Positions 9,093 through 17,610 of a stretch of 64,000 nt of DNA are shown piece by piece. The notes beneath the pieces are model-generated. The model made no database searches. It was given only the letters and a program-made list of their open reading frames with translations, and was not told the origin of the DNA. A program made the translations under genes and the position numbers. The DNA is taken from positions 1-64,000 of the forward strand of contig CAYJLC010000001.1 of the NCBI GenBank assembly GCA_964370735.1, read 5' to 3'. The DNA comes from CAYJLC01 sp964370735 (GTDB taxonomy: Bacteria > Bacillota > Clostridia > Oscillospirales > Butyricicoccaceae). Within the stretch, counting starts at the first letter, position 1. Each line of letters starts with the position of its first letter.

Positions 9093-9875
9093 ATGAAAAA
9101 AAGATTAATGAAAATTCCTATTTTAGCAATTTTTGTAGGAACAGTTATATTATTCACTCATAATTCCATAGTGGTTTCCAAAGCTAACTTGAATAATGAG
9201 CATTTAACAACTATTTCTGATATTTCAATGCTAGATGAAATAGAAACAGGCACCATATATTTTGGTAGTGATTTTCACCAAACTTGTGTTTTATTTAAGC
9301 CTTTATTAGAAGATGTTTGTAGTACAAATGATTTATCTATATTATATTTTGACATAGGATATTTATTAGATAATAAAATTGCTGATGATGCAACGATTGC
9401 AGCAATATTAGACGAGTATAAAATAGAAGGAATTCCAACATTAGTAAATGTGAAGAATTTTGAAGTTGATTCTATGACGACATTTGGACTTGTTAGTGAT
9501 GCTAATAGCGTAAGCCTAACACGACAAATCGAAGAATTTTTATATGCAGATAGTATAAAGCCACAAGGTTTCTTAACTCAAAATAATATCGAACTGCTTA
9601 TAGTAGGTTTATTCATTCTTACAATTATTTCAAGCCTGATTTATTTTATTTATACAAGAAAAAAAGCAAAATGCACATATTTATCTTTCGCTTTTCATTT
9701 AGCTAGTATATGTGGCATTTTCGCACTAAGGCGTTCTCTGATTGATGGTGCCGATATGTATCATTGGTCGCTTAATATCACATATTCAATTATATTATTC
9801 ATTACGTTTTTAATGGATTTACTTGTTATTATACTATCTATAATGGCTAGGAAAAGAAGTTTGTTTTTAAAATAA
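9093..9875 (+). CDS. Membrane thioredoxin-like protein with altered active site
   Basis: The protein has 260 residues. An N-terminal signal anchor (7-23) is followed by an extracytoplasmic thioredoxin-like region of about 40-150. It has a beta strand plus active-site-like GSDFHQTC, then DLSILYFDIGY and the cis-Pro-like YKIEGIPTLVNVK. A normal CxxC is not present: only the second Cys (FHQTC) remains. Three hydrophobic segments follow (about 167-187, 196-212, 225-250). Related thioredoxin-fold proteins occur as bacteriocin transport accessory proteins next to LytTR/GHKL systems, but no bacteriocin peptide was found here. AAGGAGAG supports the start. Loss of one Cys argues against disulfide oxidoreductase activity. 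Confidence 0.6.
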   Translation: MKKRLMKIPILAIFVGTVILFTHNSIVVSKANLNNEHLTTISDISMLDEIETGTIYFGSDFHQTCVLFKPLLEDVCSTNDLSILYFDIGYLLDNKIADDATIAAILDEYKIEGIPTLVNVKNFEVDSMTTFGLVSDANSVSLTRQIEEFLYADSIKPQGFLTQNNIELLIVGLFILTIISSLIYFIYTRKKAKCTYLSFAFHLASICGIFALRRSLIDGADMYHWSLNITYSIILFITFLMDLLVIILSIMARKRSLFLK

Positions 9876-9924
9876 TACTGTGATTTTAATACGCTAGCAA
9901 TTAAAGTTAAGGAGAACTTTTAAC

Positions 9925-10173
9925 GTGAATAAATATTTAAATATATTGAATTTTATAAAAGCATTTGCAATAATCGACTATCTTATTATTGCATTAATAC
10001 TCTCTTGCAGTATATGTATTTACTCAGCATCATTTTTTGAAGCACCGTTTATAGCTTTTATGATAAGTGTTATTACTCTGTCACTTTTAATTTTATCTGT
10101 AACAATTTTCATTGAATATAAAAAATCTAATAAAATACAAAGTGTTAGCCCTACTCTCGATGTCGAGAAATAG
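9925..10173 (+). CDS. Small two-helix membrane protein
   Basis: The protein has 82 residues and starts with GTG, 8 bases after AAGGAGAA. It has two hydrophobic segments (about 17-37 and 40-65) and a short charged tail (EYKKSNKIQ). It is the third gene of the set and the stop codon lies in the terminator stem. Small membrane proteins in LytTR-controlled sets can be immunity or accessory proteins, but nothing in the sequence proves that here. Confidence 0.55.
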   Translation: MNKYLNILNFIKAFAIIDYLIIALILSCSICIYSASFFEAPFIAFMISVITLSLLILSVTIFIEYKKSNKIQSVSPTLDVEK

Positions 10174-10188
10174 GGCTAACACTTTTTT
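10141..10188 (+). terminator. Strong rho-independent terminator
   Basis: AGTGTTAGCCCTA (10141-10153) pairs with TAGGGCTAACACT (10171-10183). An inner stem CTCGA/TCGAG sits in the loop and a T run follows. It closes the three-gene set and includes the stop codon of the small membrane protein. Confidence 0.85.
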
Positions 10189-10191
10189 ATT

Positions 10192-10275
10192 AAATTTATA
10201 GCTGATTTTAATGATTATAAATCCGAGCGTGGCGAGGTTGATTTTGCGGAGTATTCGAGAGAGATTAAGAAATAA
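10192..10275 (+). pseudogene. Remnant of a gene 3' end carrying the right 14-bp repeat
   Basis: The plus-strand frame reads KFIADFNDYKSERGEVDF then AEYSREIKK stop. It has no start or ribosome site and its base composition is more GC-rich than the surroundings. The last codons contain the right copy of the 14-bp repeat (10258-10271). A similar tail (MRDKELAREIKN stop) ends at 5422. I do not recognise the parent protein. Confidence 0.4.
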
Positions 10276-10308
10276 AAACACACTGCCATAGCAAAAGCAG
10301 TGTGTTTT
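10275..10308. terminator. Bidirectional terminator between the LytTR module and the xylan locus
   Basis: AAAACACACTGC (10275-10286) pairs with GCAGTGTGTTTT (10297-10308), with A-rich and T-rich flanks on both sides. It ends the minus-strand xylan operon. Confidence 0.8.
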
Positions 10309-10314
10309 GTTGTT

Positions 10315-11907
10315 TTATTTTTCAATATATTCAAAATAATCGAAATCAGCAGGAAGTCTTTCTCCACTCACATCAACTGTCGCCATTCCGACAAATGCAC
10401 CGGTAAAGAAACCATCTCCGTTTGAATTTTTTTGGATATAGTCATCTGAAAACTGACCAGAATAGAAAGTTTTGTCAATTTCTATGTAATTTATCCCATC
10501 AAAAGAGTAGCTAAATTTTATTTTATCAAAAGCTACATTCACTGCAAGATAGACATATTCGCAGTCACTTGGAACGCAAATTTTATCATCTAAAAGATAA
10601 TCTTTATGGCGAAGTCCTGCATCAAAATGACTTAAATTTAATATTCTGCCTTTTTCTTCGTCAAAAGTTATGTGCAAAAATAGCCAATTTGAAGTGTTAT
10701 AATAAATAGTAAGTCCTGCAAGTTGCTGGAAATTTTCTGGGTTAAATTTCACTTTTGTTTGTGCATCAAAATAGAAACTTTGCCATCTTCTTGCGATGTG
10801 TGCTTGAGTGAATTTCGAGCATAAACTTTCTCTGCCATAAATTCTAAGGTGACCTTTATTTTCTGAAAGAGAAATAAAATCATCTGACGGAATTCTAATC
10901 GAATTGAAATTGATATTTAATGTGTTATCATTAAAATCATCTTTGTCTTCATAAGTTTTAGCTACTGGTGTTTCTTGAAGTCCAAAACCGTCGATTTCTT
11001 CTTTTGCAAGCGAACCTGTTTCAACATAAGGCCAGTTATCTTTCCAAACCACTCTTGCAATTGCAGTTTCTCTGCCTAAAGGACAATTTCCTTTTGTTTC
11101 TAGTGGTCTTCCACAAAGATGAACTAATGCCCATAAATCATCAGTCACAGGAACCATAGATGCGTGACCAGTTTTTTGCAAAGCATTTTCAGGGTTGTGT
11201 TGTGCCCATAAAATCGGATTTTGTGGGTGAACTTCATAATCTCCAAAAAGCTTTTTTGAACGTGCCATAGTTACAGCGTGTTCATACATCGTACCACCTT
11301 CGGCTGTCATTAAATAATAATAACCGTCTTTTTTATACAGATGTGGACCTTCGACAAGTGCAATTTCAGTTCCATTGAAAATTATTTTTTTAGGACCGAT
11401 TAATTTCCTTTGCTCGTGAGAATATTCTTGTATTTGAATACCACCGAACGAATGATTATCTGCTCTATGATCCCAAATCATATTAACTAAGTATTTTTTT
11501 CCATCATCATCGTGGAAAAGCGAAGGGTCGAAACCTGAACTATTAAGGTAAATAGGGTCGCTCCACTCGCCAGTTATTTTATCAGCTGTCACCAAGTAAT
11601 TATGCGAGTCTTTATGCGCTAATCCAACTTCTTTTACATCGGTGTAAATAAGCCAAAATTTATCGTCGGATTTAGTAAGGCAAGGTGCCCAAATTCCACC
11701 CGAATCAGGGTTTCCGAGCATATTTAGCTGAGATGTTCTTGTAAGTGGGTGACAAATTAACTCCCAGTTTTTCAAATCTTTCGAGTGGTGAATTTGCACT
11801 CCTGGAAACCATTCAAATGTTGATGTTGCGATATAATAGTCGTCACCATCACGGCAAATAGATGGGTCTGGATTAAATCCTTTAAGTATTGGGTTTTGTA
11901 TTTTCAT
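10315..11907 (-). CDS. xynB: GH43 beta-xylosidase (intracellular)
   Basis: The protein has 530 residues, full length for the GH43_11 type. The five-bladed propeller has catalytic base D14 (GFNPDPS), pKa-modulating D127 (SGFDPSLFH) and acid E186 (LVEGPHLY). A C-terminal beta-sandwich (about 325-530) is typical of XynB-like enzymes. There is no signal peptide, so it removes xylose from imported xylo-oligosaccharides in the cytoplasm. It is the last gene of the minus-strand operon, 9 bases after the GH10 gene. Arabinofuranosidase activity is possible but less likely given the xylan context. Confidence 0.92.
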   Translation of the reverse strand: MKIQNPILKGFNPDPSICRDGDDYYIATSTFEWFPGVQIHHSKDLKNWELICHPLTRTSQLNMLGNPDSGGIWAPCLTKSDDKFWLIYTDVKEVGLAHKDSHNYLVTADKITGEWSDPIYLNSSGFDPSLFHDDDGKKYLVNMIWDHRADNHSFGGIQIQEYSHEQRKLIGPKKIIFNGTEIALVEGPHLYKKDGYYYLMTAEGGTMYEHAVTMARSKKLFGDYEVHPQNPILWAQHNPENALQKTGHASMVPVTDDLWALVHLCGRPLETKGNCPLGRETAIARVVWKDNWPYVETGSLAKEEIDGFGLQETPVAKTYEDKDDFNDNTLNINFNSIRIPSDDFISLSENKGHLRIYGRESLCSKFTQAHIARRWQSFYFDAQTKVKFNPENFQQLAGLTIYYNTSNWLFLHITFDEEKGRILNLSHFDAGLRHKDYLLDDKICVPSDCEYVYLAVNVAFDKIKFSYSFDGINYIEIDKTFYSGQFSDDYIQKNSNGDGFFTGAFVGMATVDVSGERLPADFDYFEYIEK

Positions 11908-11916
11908 ATTTTGCTC

Positions 11917-12900
11917 CTATATATTTTCTAATAATTTGTAAAATGCATCTTTTGGTTTGTGGTTATCATCGAAAAGCAAAGGGAAGTTCTTTCTGTCTTT
12001 AACAGGGAAATTTGAAAGCCAAGTTTCGTCGTCGCATACGCCCCAAAATGTAACGCAATCTAAAATTTCACGATATTCTTTGAAAATCTCGAAAATATCG
12101 ATGTAAAATTTCTCTTGAGCCTTTATCATTTCAACTGTTGGCGATAAAATATCACGTCGCTCATCGGAAAACTCAAATACTGATACATCAAGCTCGGTAA
12201 TATTTAGCTTTACTCCAAGCTTAGAATATTTTTCAAATGCACGCTTTATTTCGTCTAAAGTTGGGCTTACAATATTCCAATGCGCTTGAAGTCCGACACC
12301 GTCAATCGGTATATCTTTTTCTTTAAGTGATGATACAAGTTTGCATATTTTATCACATTTGTCAGCATCACTTTCGTTATAATCATTATAATAAAGTTCT
12401 GCATCTGGAAAGTGATTTCTTGCCGAAATAAATGCTTTTTCGATAAAATTATCACCGATAACGTCAGTCCAGTTAGATTTTCTTAAATATTTTCCATATT
12501 TATCGTCGATAGCCTCATTTACAACGTCCCAAGCATAGCACTCATCTTTAAAATGCTCTGCTTGAACTCTTATATGATTATCCATTCGTATAAGCATTTC
12601 TTCTCTTGACACAAAATCATCACCGTTTTTGAAATACCAATCAGGTGTTTGGCTGTGCCATACTAAAGTATGCCCACGAAGTTTTTTACCATTTTCCTTT
12701 GCAAATCCAAGTATTTTATCAGCGTTAGTAAAATCATACTGACCTAAAGCAGTGCAAACACTCTCAAATTTCATTTCATTTTCAGCAGTAATAACATTAA
12801 ATTGAGCATTAATCACATCTTTATGCGAAATAATAGTGTTTTTGTTTACTGCACAGCCAATTTTAAAATATTTTTCATATTCTTTAAAAAGTGATTTCAT
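11917..12900 (-). CDS. Intracellular GH10 endo-1,4-beta-xylanase
   Basis: The protein has 327 residues, a bare catalytic domain without signal peptide or binding modules. The GH10 signatures are clear: GHTLVWHSQTP, acid/base E129 in WDVVNEA, and nucleophile E236 in NITELDVS. Cytoplasmic GH10 enzymes next to LplBC-type transporters cut medium-length xylo-oligosaccharides after uptake. It sits between the permease genes and the xylosidase with gaps of 2 and 9 bases. It is distinct from the secreted GH10 enzyme at 23315. Confidence 0.93.
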   Translation of the reverse strand: MKSLFKEYEKYFKIGCAVNKNTIISHKDVINAQFNVITAENEMKFESVCTALGQYDFTNADKILGFAKENGKKLRGHTLVWHSQTPDWYFKNGDDFVSREEMLIRMDNHIRVQAEHFKDECYAWDVVNEAIDDKYGKYLRKSNWTDVIGDNFIEKAFISARNHFPDAELYYNDYNESDADKCDKICKLVSSLKEKDIPIDGVGLQAHWNIVSPTLDEIKRAFEKYSKLGVKLNITELDVSVFEFSDERRDILSPTVEMIKAQEKFYIDIFEIFKEYREILDCVTFWGVCDDETWLSNFPVKDRKNFPLLFDDNHKPKDAFYKLLENI

Positions 12901-12902
12901 AA

Positions 12903-13796
12903 TTACTCCTTAACTCCTCCGATAGTAAGTCCTGCTACAAAATATCTTTGCAAGAATGGATATAGGCACACGATTGGAATTGCGGTAACTATTGTCGTTG
13001 CAGCTCTTATAGATGCTGGCGTTACTGTATTTTGAGCATTTTTCATAGATTCGGCATTCGCTCCTTGGCTTGTAACCGATGATAATAGTTTCATAAGCTC
13101 ATATTGAAGTGTCGTAAGGTCGTTGTCAAATCCGTTATAAAGCATTGCATCAAACCAAGAGTTCCAATGTCCTACTGCTATAAATAGCGCAACTGTTGCT
13201 AAAACTGGTTTACAAAGCGGCAGTATAATTTGCATAAAAATTGTTGTGTGATTTGCTCCGTCAATTTGAGCCGATTCCACTAAACTATCAGGCAGTCCGT
13301 TCATATAAGTTCTAATTACTATCATATTAAATGCCGAAACCATACCTGGAATTATGTAAACCCAGAAGCTATTTAGCATATTAAGTTCTTTGATTAAAAG
13401 GTATGACGGAATTAAACCTGCGCTTAAATACATTGTCATTACATATAAAAGGGATAAGCTTTTTTTAAACATAAATTCTTTTCGGCTTAAAACATACGAT
13501 AAAAGTGCTGTTACAAAAAGTTGCAACACTGTTCCGACAACTGTTCTTAAAACAGTGATAATCGCAGCTTGTTTTAATGAATCTTGCGATAATACTGATA
13601 TATAATTTTCCAATGTGAATTCTCGTGGCAGTAGATAAATTCCACCTTTCAAAGTGTCTAAACCTTCATTTAAAGATACTGCAAGTGTATTTAGCACTGG
13701 ATATAGTGTTGCCACAACAAATAAAACCAAGAAAATCCATTTTAAAGTGTCAAATATAATATCGACTTTGGTTGCTTTTTTAAAATAATCTTTCAT
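12903..13796 (-). CDS. Sugar ABC transporter permease, LplC/YtcP type
   Basis: The protein has 297 residues with six predicted membrane helices. The ATPase-contact EAA loop is ESAQIDGANHTTIFMQIILP, and the C-terminal FLQRYFVAGLTIGGVK is typical of this family. It is paired with the upstream LplB-type permease. No ATPase is encoded here, as usual for these systems, which share an MsmK-like ATPase. The cargo is inferred to be xylo-oligosaccharides from the neighbouring xylanase and xylosidase. Confidence 0.9.
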   Translation of the reverse strand: MKDYFKKATKVDIIFDTLKWIFLVLFVVATLYPVLNTLAVSLNEGLDTLKGGIYLLPREFTLENYISVLSQDSLKQAAIITVLRTVVGTVLQLFVTALLSYVLSRKEFMFKKSLSLLYVMTMYLSAGLIPSYLLIKELNMLNSFWVYIIPGMVSAFNMIVIRTYMNGLPDSLVESAQIDGANHTTIFMQIILPLCKPVLATVALFIAVGHWNSWFDAMLYNGFDNDLTTLQYELMKLLSSVTSQGANAESMKNAQNTVTPASIRAATTIVTAIPIVCLYPFLQRYFVAGLTIGGVKE

Positions 13797-13808
13797 TTAA
13801 TACTCCTC

Positions 13809-14792
13809 CTAGAAAAGTCTTTCTTCGCCTGCAGATTTTGCCATTTTATTTGCAATGAATATTAAAACAATACTAATAAAACTTTTGAAAATACCAGCAG
13901 CAGTTGCAAGCGAATAGTTTCCTAAACTAATACCATATTTAAGCACGAAAATATCAATAGTTTGAGAAACACTTGTTACTAAACCATTTCCAAGTAAGTA
14001 TTGAACCTCGAAACCTGCATTTAAAATATTTCCGATGTTGATAATAAGTAAAATAAAAATAGTAGATTTAATACCTGGAAGTGTTATATGCAAAATTTTT
14101 GCAATTCTTCCAGCACCATCAATGTCAGCTGCCTCATATAAATCAGGGCTTATTGCAGTCATTGCCGAAAGATAGATAATACTTCCCCAACCAGTGCTTT
14201 TCCAAACATTTGAAAATCCTACTATCCACCAAAAATAATCAGGATCTGCAAAGAAGTTTATAGGCATATCAATAAAACCGAAGAACAGTAAAAGTTGATT
14301 TATAATTCCTGTTTCTGTTGATAAAACATCTGCAACAATACCAGTTACTATAATCCACGATAAAAAGTGTGGTAAATACGAAATAGTTTGGATTGCTTTT
14401 TTAGCAAACACTAATCTCACTTCGTTTAATAATACTGCAAATAATATCGAGAAAAAGAAACCAAATACTAGATTAATTAAACTCATTGCAAGTGTATTTC
14501 TTAAAACTTCTAAAAATGTATCATCTGAAAATAAAAACGCAAATTGGTCAAATCCTACCCAAGCTTGCTCGAAAAAATCTTTACCCGGTTTGTAGTTTTG
14601 GAATGCCATTATCCACCCTAAAAGTGGTGCATATCCAAAGATTAATATGTATATAACAAATGGTAAACTCATAAAAATAAGTTCTTTTTGTTTTTTCATT
14701 TGCTCAAACATAGTAAGTTTTTGATAACCAGAATTATTTTGAAGTTTTGATGCATTTTTTAGTATATCATCATTTTTCTTAACTTTTTCCAT
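13809..14792 (-). CDS. Sugar ABC transporter permease, LplB/YteP type
   Basis: The protein has 327 residues. A polar N-terminus of about 30 residues precedes six helices. The EAA loop is YEAADIDGAGRIAKILHITL. It has an AGGAGGAG ribosome site and lies 60 bases after the binding-protein gene, separated from it by a hairpin. It forms the membrane channel with the LplC-type partner. Confidence 0.9.
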   Translation of the reverse strand: MEKVKKNDDILKNASKLQNNSGYQKLTMFEQMKKQKELIFMSLPFVIYILIFGYAPLLGWIMAFQNYKPGKDFFEQAWVGFDQFAFLFSDDTFLEVLRNTLAMSLINLVFGFFFSILFAVLLNEVRLVFAKKAIQTISYLPHFLSWIIVTGIVADVLSTETGIINQLLLFFGFIDMPINFFADPDYFWWIVGFSNVWKSTGWGSIIYLSAMTAISPDLYEAADIDGAGRIAKILHITLPGIKSTIFILLIINIGNILNAGFEVQYLLGNGLVTSVSQTIDIFVLKYGISLGNYSLATAAGIFKSFISIVLIFIANKMAKSAGEERLF

Positions 14793-14812
14793 AAAATCTC
14801 CTCCTAAAATCT

Positions 14813-14846
14813 AAGCACCTTAGATATTTTGTTTTCTAAGGTGCTT
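14813..14846 (-). promoter_or_regulatory. Intercistronic hairpin after the binding-protein gene
   Basis: AAGCACCTTAGA (14813-14824) pairs perfectly with TCTAAGGTGCTT (14835-14846). There is no long U run in the transcript direction, so it more likely stabilises upstream mRNA or causes partial termination. This would let the binding protein be made in excess over the permeases. A hairpin in the same position exists in the second ABC operon (56759-56785). Confidence 0.6.
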
Positions 14847-14852
14847 TGTAAC

Positions 14853-16523
14853 TTATTTAGTTAATTCAATTCTTCTTGCAACTTCAGCTGTGATATCTGC
14901 TTCATAAGCTTCAACATCTACATTGTCATATTCTTTAACATATAATTCCCAGTCGCCGTAAAAATCATCTGACATAACAAGTCTTGGTAACCATTCCATT
15001 TGAATATCATTCATTTTTTGGTTTGCAATACCTGCTGGAGTGTCTGCTGTTAATGTATTTGTGTAAGACCAAATTGGGAACCAAGGAGAGTTTTCTTCCA
15101 TCGGAGTTAAGAAATCAGTCCAAACTTGATAACCATAAGCGTCTAAAACTTCTTTATCAACATCTGTTAGTGTTTCATAGAATTCGCCTGGTTGGTCGGT
15201 AGGTAAAACTGCGTTAATTCCGTCAGCAAGTTGACCTTCAAAGTGTGGGAAATAGTCATAAGAACAGTAGTTATTTACAGAATAATCTGTATCTTTTGCA
15301 TTCGCTCTTTGTTCTTCTGTTTTATAGAAAGTACCATCTTCTGCTACTTCGTAGTCAGTTCCTTCTTCGCCCCAGTATCTTAAAGTCATGATTTCAGGTT
15401 CAAGTAAGTCATTTAAAAACTTAAGTGCACCTTCAACGTCCTCACAGCTAACAGAAATACCGATACCATTTGACTCGTCAAATGGACGTGGATTGAAATA
15501 TTCAGGTGTGATAGACTCATCAATTACTAAATCAAGTGGCACATATCCTCTGTCATCTAAACCTTGAGATGTTAAAGATGCGTGAGCTTGTCTAAAGTTC
15601 CATTCTTGGTCGAACATACCAACAACACGTCCACTAGAAAGTTTTGCAATGTATTGGTCGTAAGATAAAGTAAATGCTTCTGGGTCTAAAATACCATTAT
15701 GGTATAATTCATTTAATTTTCCGTAGTAATATTTAGCTTCATCATCTAAAGCGATAATTCTTGCTTCATAAGTTTCACGGTCGATAATTGCAGCCGCATC
15801 ATTTGGGTAACCTTGAATGAAGTTTGGAGGGTTTTTAGTACAGAAACTTCTCCAGTCATCATTTAAGCTTTCAAAACCGATATTTGCTTGACCTGATTCG
15901 TCGGTAGGGTTTGCAGCAATATAATCTTCGATTAAATCAAAATACTCATCTACTGTTTTGATTGTTGGATAATCTGCCCACTGTAAAACACGTTTTTGAA
16001 TCCAGAAAGCTGAATCTCCGTGTTGTGTTTGCATATTTTCACCTTGCATAATACCAAATTGAGGAATGATGTATATTTTACCATCTTCATGACGAAGTCT
16101 ATTCCATTGTTCTTCTGTTAAGTAGTTTTTGATATTTGGATAGTTATCTAAATAATCATCAAGAGCAACTAATGCACCAGCATCTAAAAGTGCTTTAGTT
16201 CCTTCAGAACCATTTATAAAGTCAGGATATTCGCCACCAGCAACCATAACGCCGACACGCTCTGCTGCTGTTTGACCTGTAAGCCAAGTAATATCAGCTT
16301 TTGCACCGATTTCTTCTGCAATAACATTCATAATTCTGTTATCGTCAGGAAGTTCAGTTCCAGGAACTGCCATAAACGCTGAGAAAGTTTTAATTCCATC
16401 TTCTGAAATATTTGCATCAGGGTTTTGTGTAGCTCCACCCTAGTTTGCTCCACCACTGCATGCTGATAAAGTTGCCATCATAAAAGATGCTACTAAAAGG
16501 CTAGATAATAATCTTTTTTTCAT
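14853..16523 (-). pseudogene. Xylo-oligosaccharide-binding lipoprotein (LplA type) with in-frame amber codon
   Basis: The expected start is the ATG at 16523 with an AGGAGA site. The first codons give a lipoprotein signal, MKKRLLSSLLVASFMM then LSAC. Codon 28, directly after SGGAN, is TAG (16442-16440), and the frame then continues open for about 530 codons as a normal family 1 extracellular binding protein (EYPDFINGSEG, DRGYVPLDLVID). An internal ATG at 16373 could give a product, but without signal or lipobox it could not work outside the cell. CAG to TAG is one transition, and Gln in this linker would be ordinary. Fresh nonsense mutation, sequencing error or readthrough cannot be separated from this sequence. 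Confidence 0.75.
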
Positions 16524-16555
16524 AATGTAAATCTCCTTCGTTTTTTTATGTACTA

Positions 16556-16561
16556 ATTATA
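16556..16561 (-). promoter_or_regulatory. Possible -10 box of the xylan transport operon
   Basis: TATAAT on the minus strand, 33 bases upstream of the ATG at 16523. No good -35 box sits 17 bases further up (ATGATT at best). That would suit an activator-dependent promoter, for example one driven by the adjacent YesN-type regulator. Confidence 0.35.
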
Positions 16562-16623
16562 CTACATAAAAATCCAATAATCATTATGTAGAATATAGAA
16601 AAAATACCACAAAGTATAGAAAA

Positions 16624-16838
16624 ACTGTGACTAAGCCAATAAATTGCAATCAAAACACATTTTGCAAACTTAAAAGAAATCTATAATTTCACGAAAAACA
16701 CTCCATAAGCCAAAAGGATTACGGAGTGTTTTTCGCTTATTCTAAATACCTTTAAAACCTGCAAAATATTCGATATTGATGCAAATTCATTTGTTTTCAT
16801 CATATTTGATTGCAATGTATCGGCTAATCACAGCTTTT
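16624..16838. repeat. Long imperfect inverted repeat, MITE-like
   Basis: The left arm (16624-16704) and right arm (about 16723-16838) are reverse complements along nearly their whole length. Outer ends are AACTGTGACTAAGCC and GGCTAATCACAGCTT, then ATTGCAATCAAA against TTTGATTGCAAT. Next come ATTTTGCA against TGCAAAAT, and finally a perfect 13-bp core CGAAAAACACTCC/GGAGTGTTTTTCG around an 18-base loop. The right arm has about 38 extra bases and overlaps the last codons and stop of the YesN-type gene. The core can act as a terminator for that gene. The element fills most of the 304-base gap 16524-16827. Confidence 0.6.
16692..16735. terminator. Core hairpin serving as bidirectional terminator
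   Basis: CGAAAAACACTCC (16692-16704) pairs with GGAGTGTTTTTCG (16723-16735). The stem has its own T runs on both strands. It lies about 95 bases past the stop of the YesN-type regulator and inside the long inverted repeat. Confidence 0.5.
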
Positions 16839-17610
16839 TTATTTCTACTCTATATTGGTGTGGTGTTTTTCCTTTTCGTTTTACAAATGTATTTATAAAA
16901 TAATCAGTGTTTAAATATCCAACTTGCTCGGCTATTTCATAAATTTTAGAATCTGTTGAAACCAAAATCTCTGTTGCCACATCTATTCGGTGATTATTTA
17001 GATATTCTTTGAACGTAATCCCATATTCTTTTTTGAATATTTGACCCAAATATACACTGTTTATGAAAAACTTTTCACCTAAATCTTTAAGGGTTAAATT
17101 TGTCATATAAGAGCGCCTAATTTCTTCTTCCACGCTTTTAAGTAGTGATTTTGTAGCTTTCGGGCTTGATAAATCCTCTTTGTTTTGAGTAATAGTACTT
17201 AATTCCTCTAAATTTATATTATCACCTTCAAAAAAGTTAGATGCAAAATTTTCGGCAAAGTCGATAAGTTCTTCTTTATTTATCGGTTTTAAGATATAAT
17301 CGCAAACATTGAATTTTATTGCTTGTTTTGCATATTCAAAGTCATAAAATCCGCTTACAATAACAATTTTAATATCTTTAGAAATATTTTCAAAAATATA
17401 CTTTGACAGCTCCAAACCGTCCATTTCAGGCATTTTTATATCGGTAAGCACTAAATCTATCTTATTTTCTTTTAAAATTTTTACAGCTTCATTTCCGTTT
17501 CCAGCTTTTGCAAAAATTTCATATCCATATTTACTCCAATCGACTAAAACTGCAATTCCATCACGAATAATGCACTCGTCATCAACTATTAAAACTTTAA
17601 TTTTGTCCAT
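16828..17610 (-). CDS. YesN-type response regulator, REC plus AraC helix-turn-helix
   Basis: The protein has 260 residues, short for this class because the usual central insert is missing. The receiver has D10/D11, phosphoacceptor D57 (LVLTDIKMPEMDG) and K108 (YILKPI). Residues 155-258 form a double helix-turn-helix of AraC type (LTLKDLGEKFFINSVYLGQI; IYEIAEQVGYLNTDYFINTF). It overlaps the sensor gene by 14 bases, indicating translational coupling. Such pairs switch on adjacent oligosaccharide transport operons, here most likely the xylan transporter and enzymes. Confidence 0.92.
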   Translation of the reverse strand: MDKIKVLIVDDECIIRDGIAVLVDWSKYGYEIFAKAGNGNEAVKILKENKIDLVLTDIKMPEMDGLELSKYIFENISKDIKIVIVSGFYDFEYAKQAIKFNVCDYILKPINKEELIDFAENFASNFFEGDNINLEELSTITQNKEDLSSPKATKSLLKSVEEEIRRSYMTNLTLKDLGEKFFINSVYLGQIFKKEYGITFKEYLNNHRIDVATEILVSTDSKIYEIAEQVGYLNTDYFINTFVKRKGKTPHQYRVEIKKL

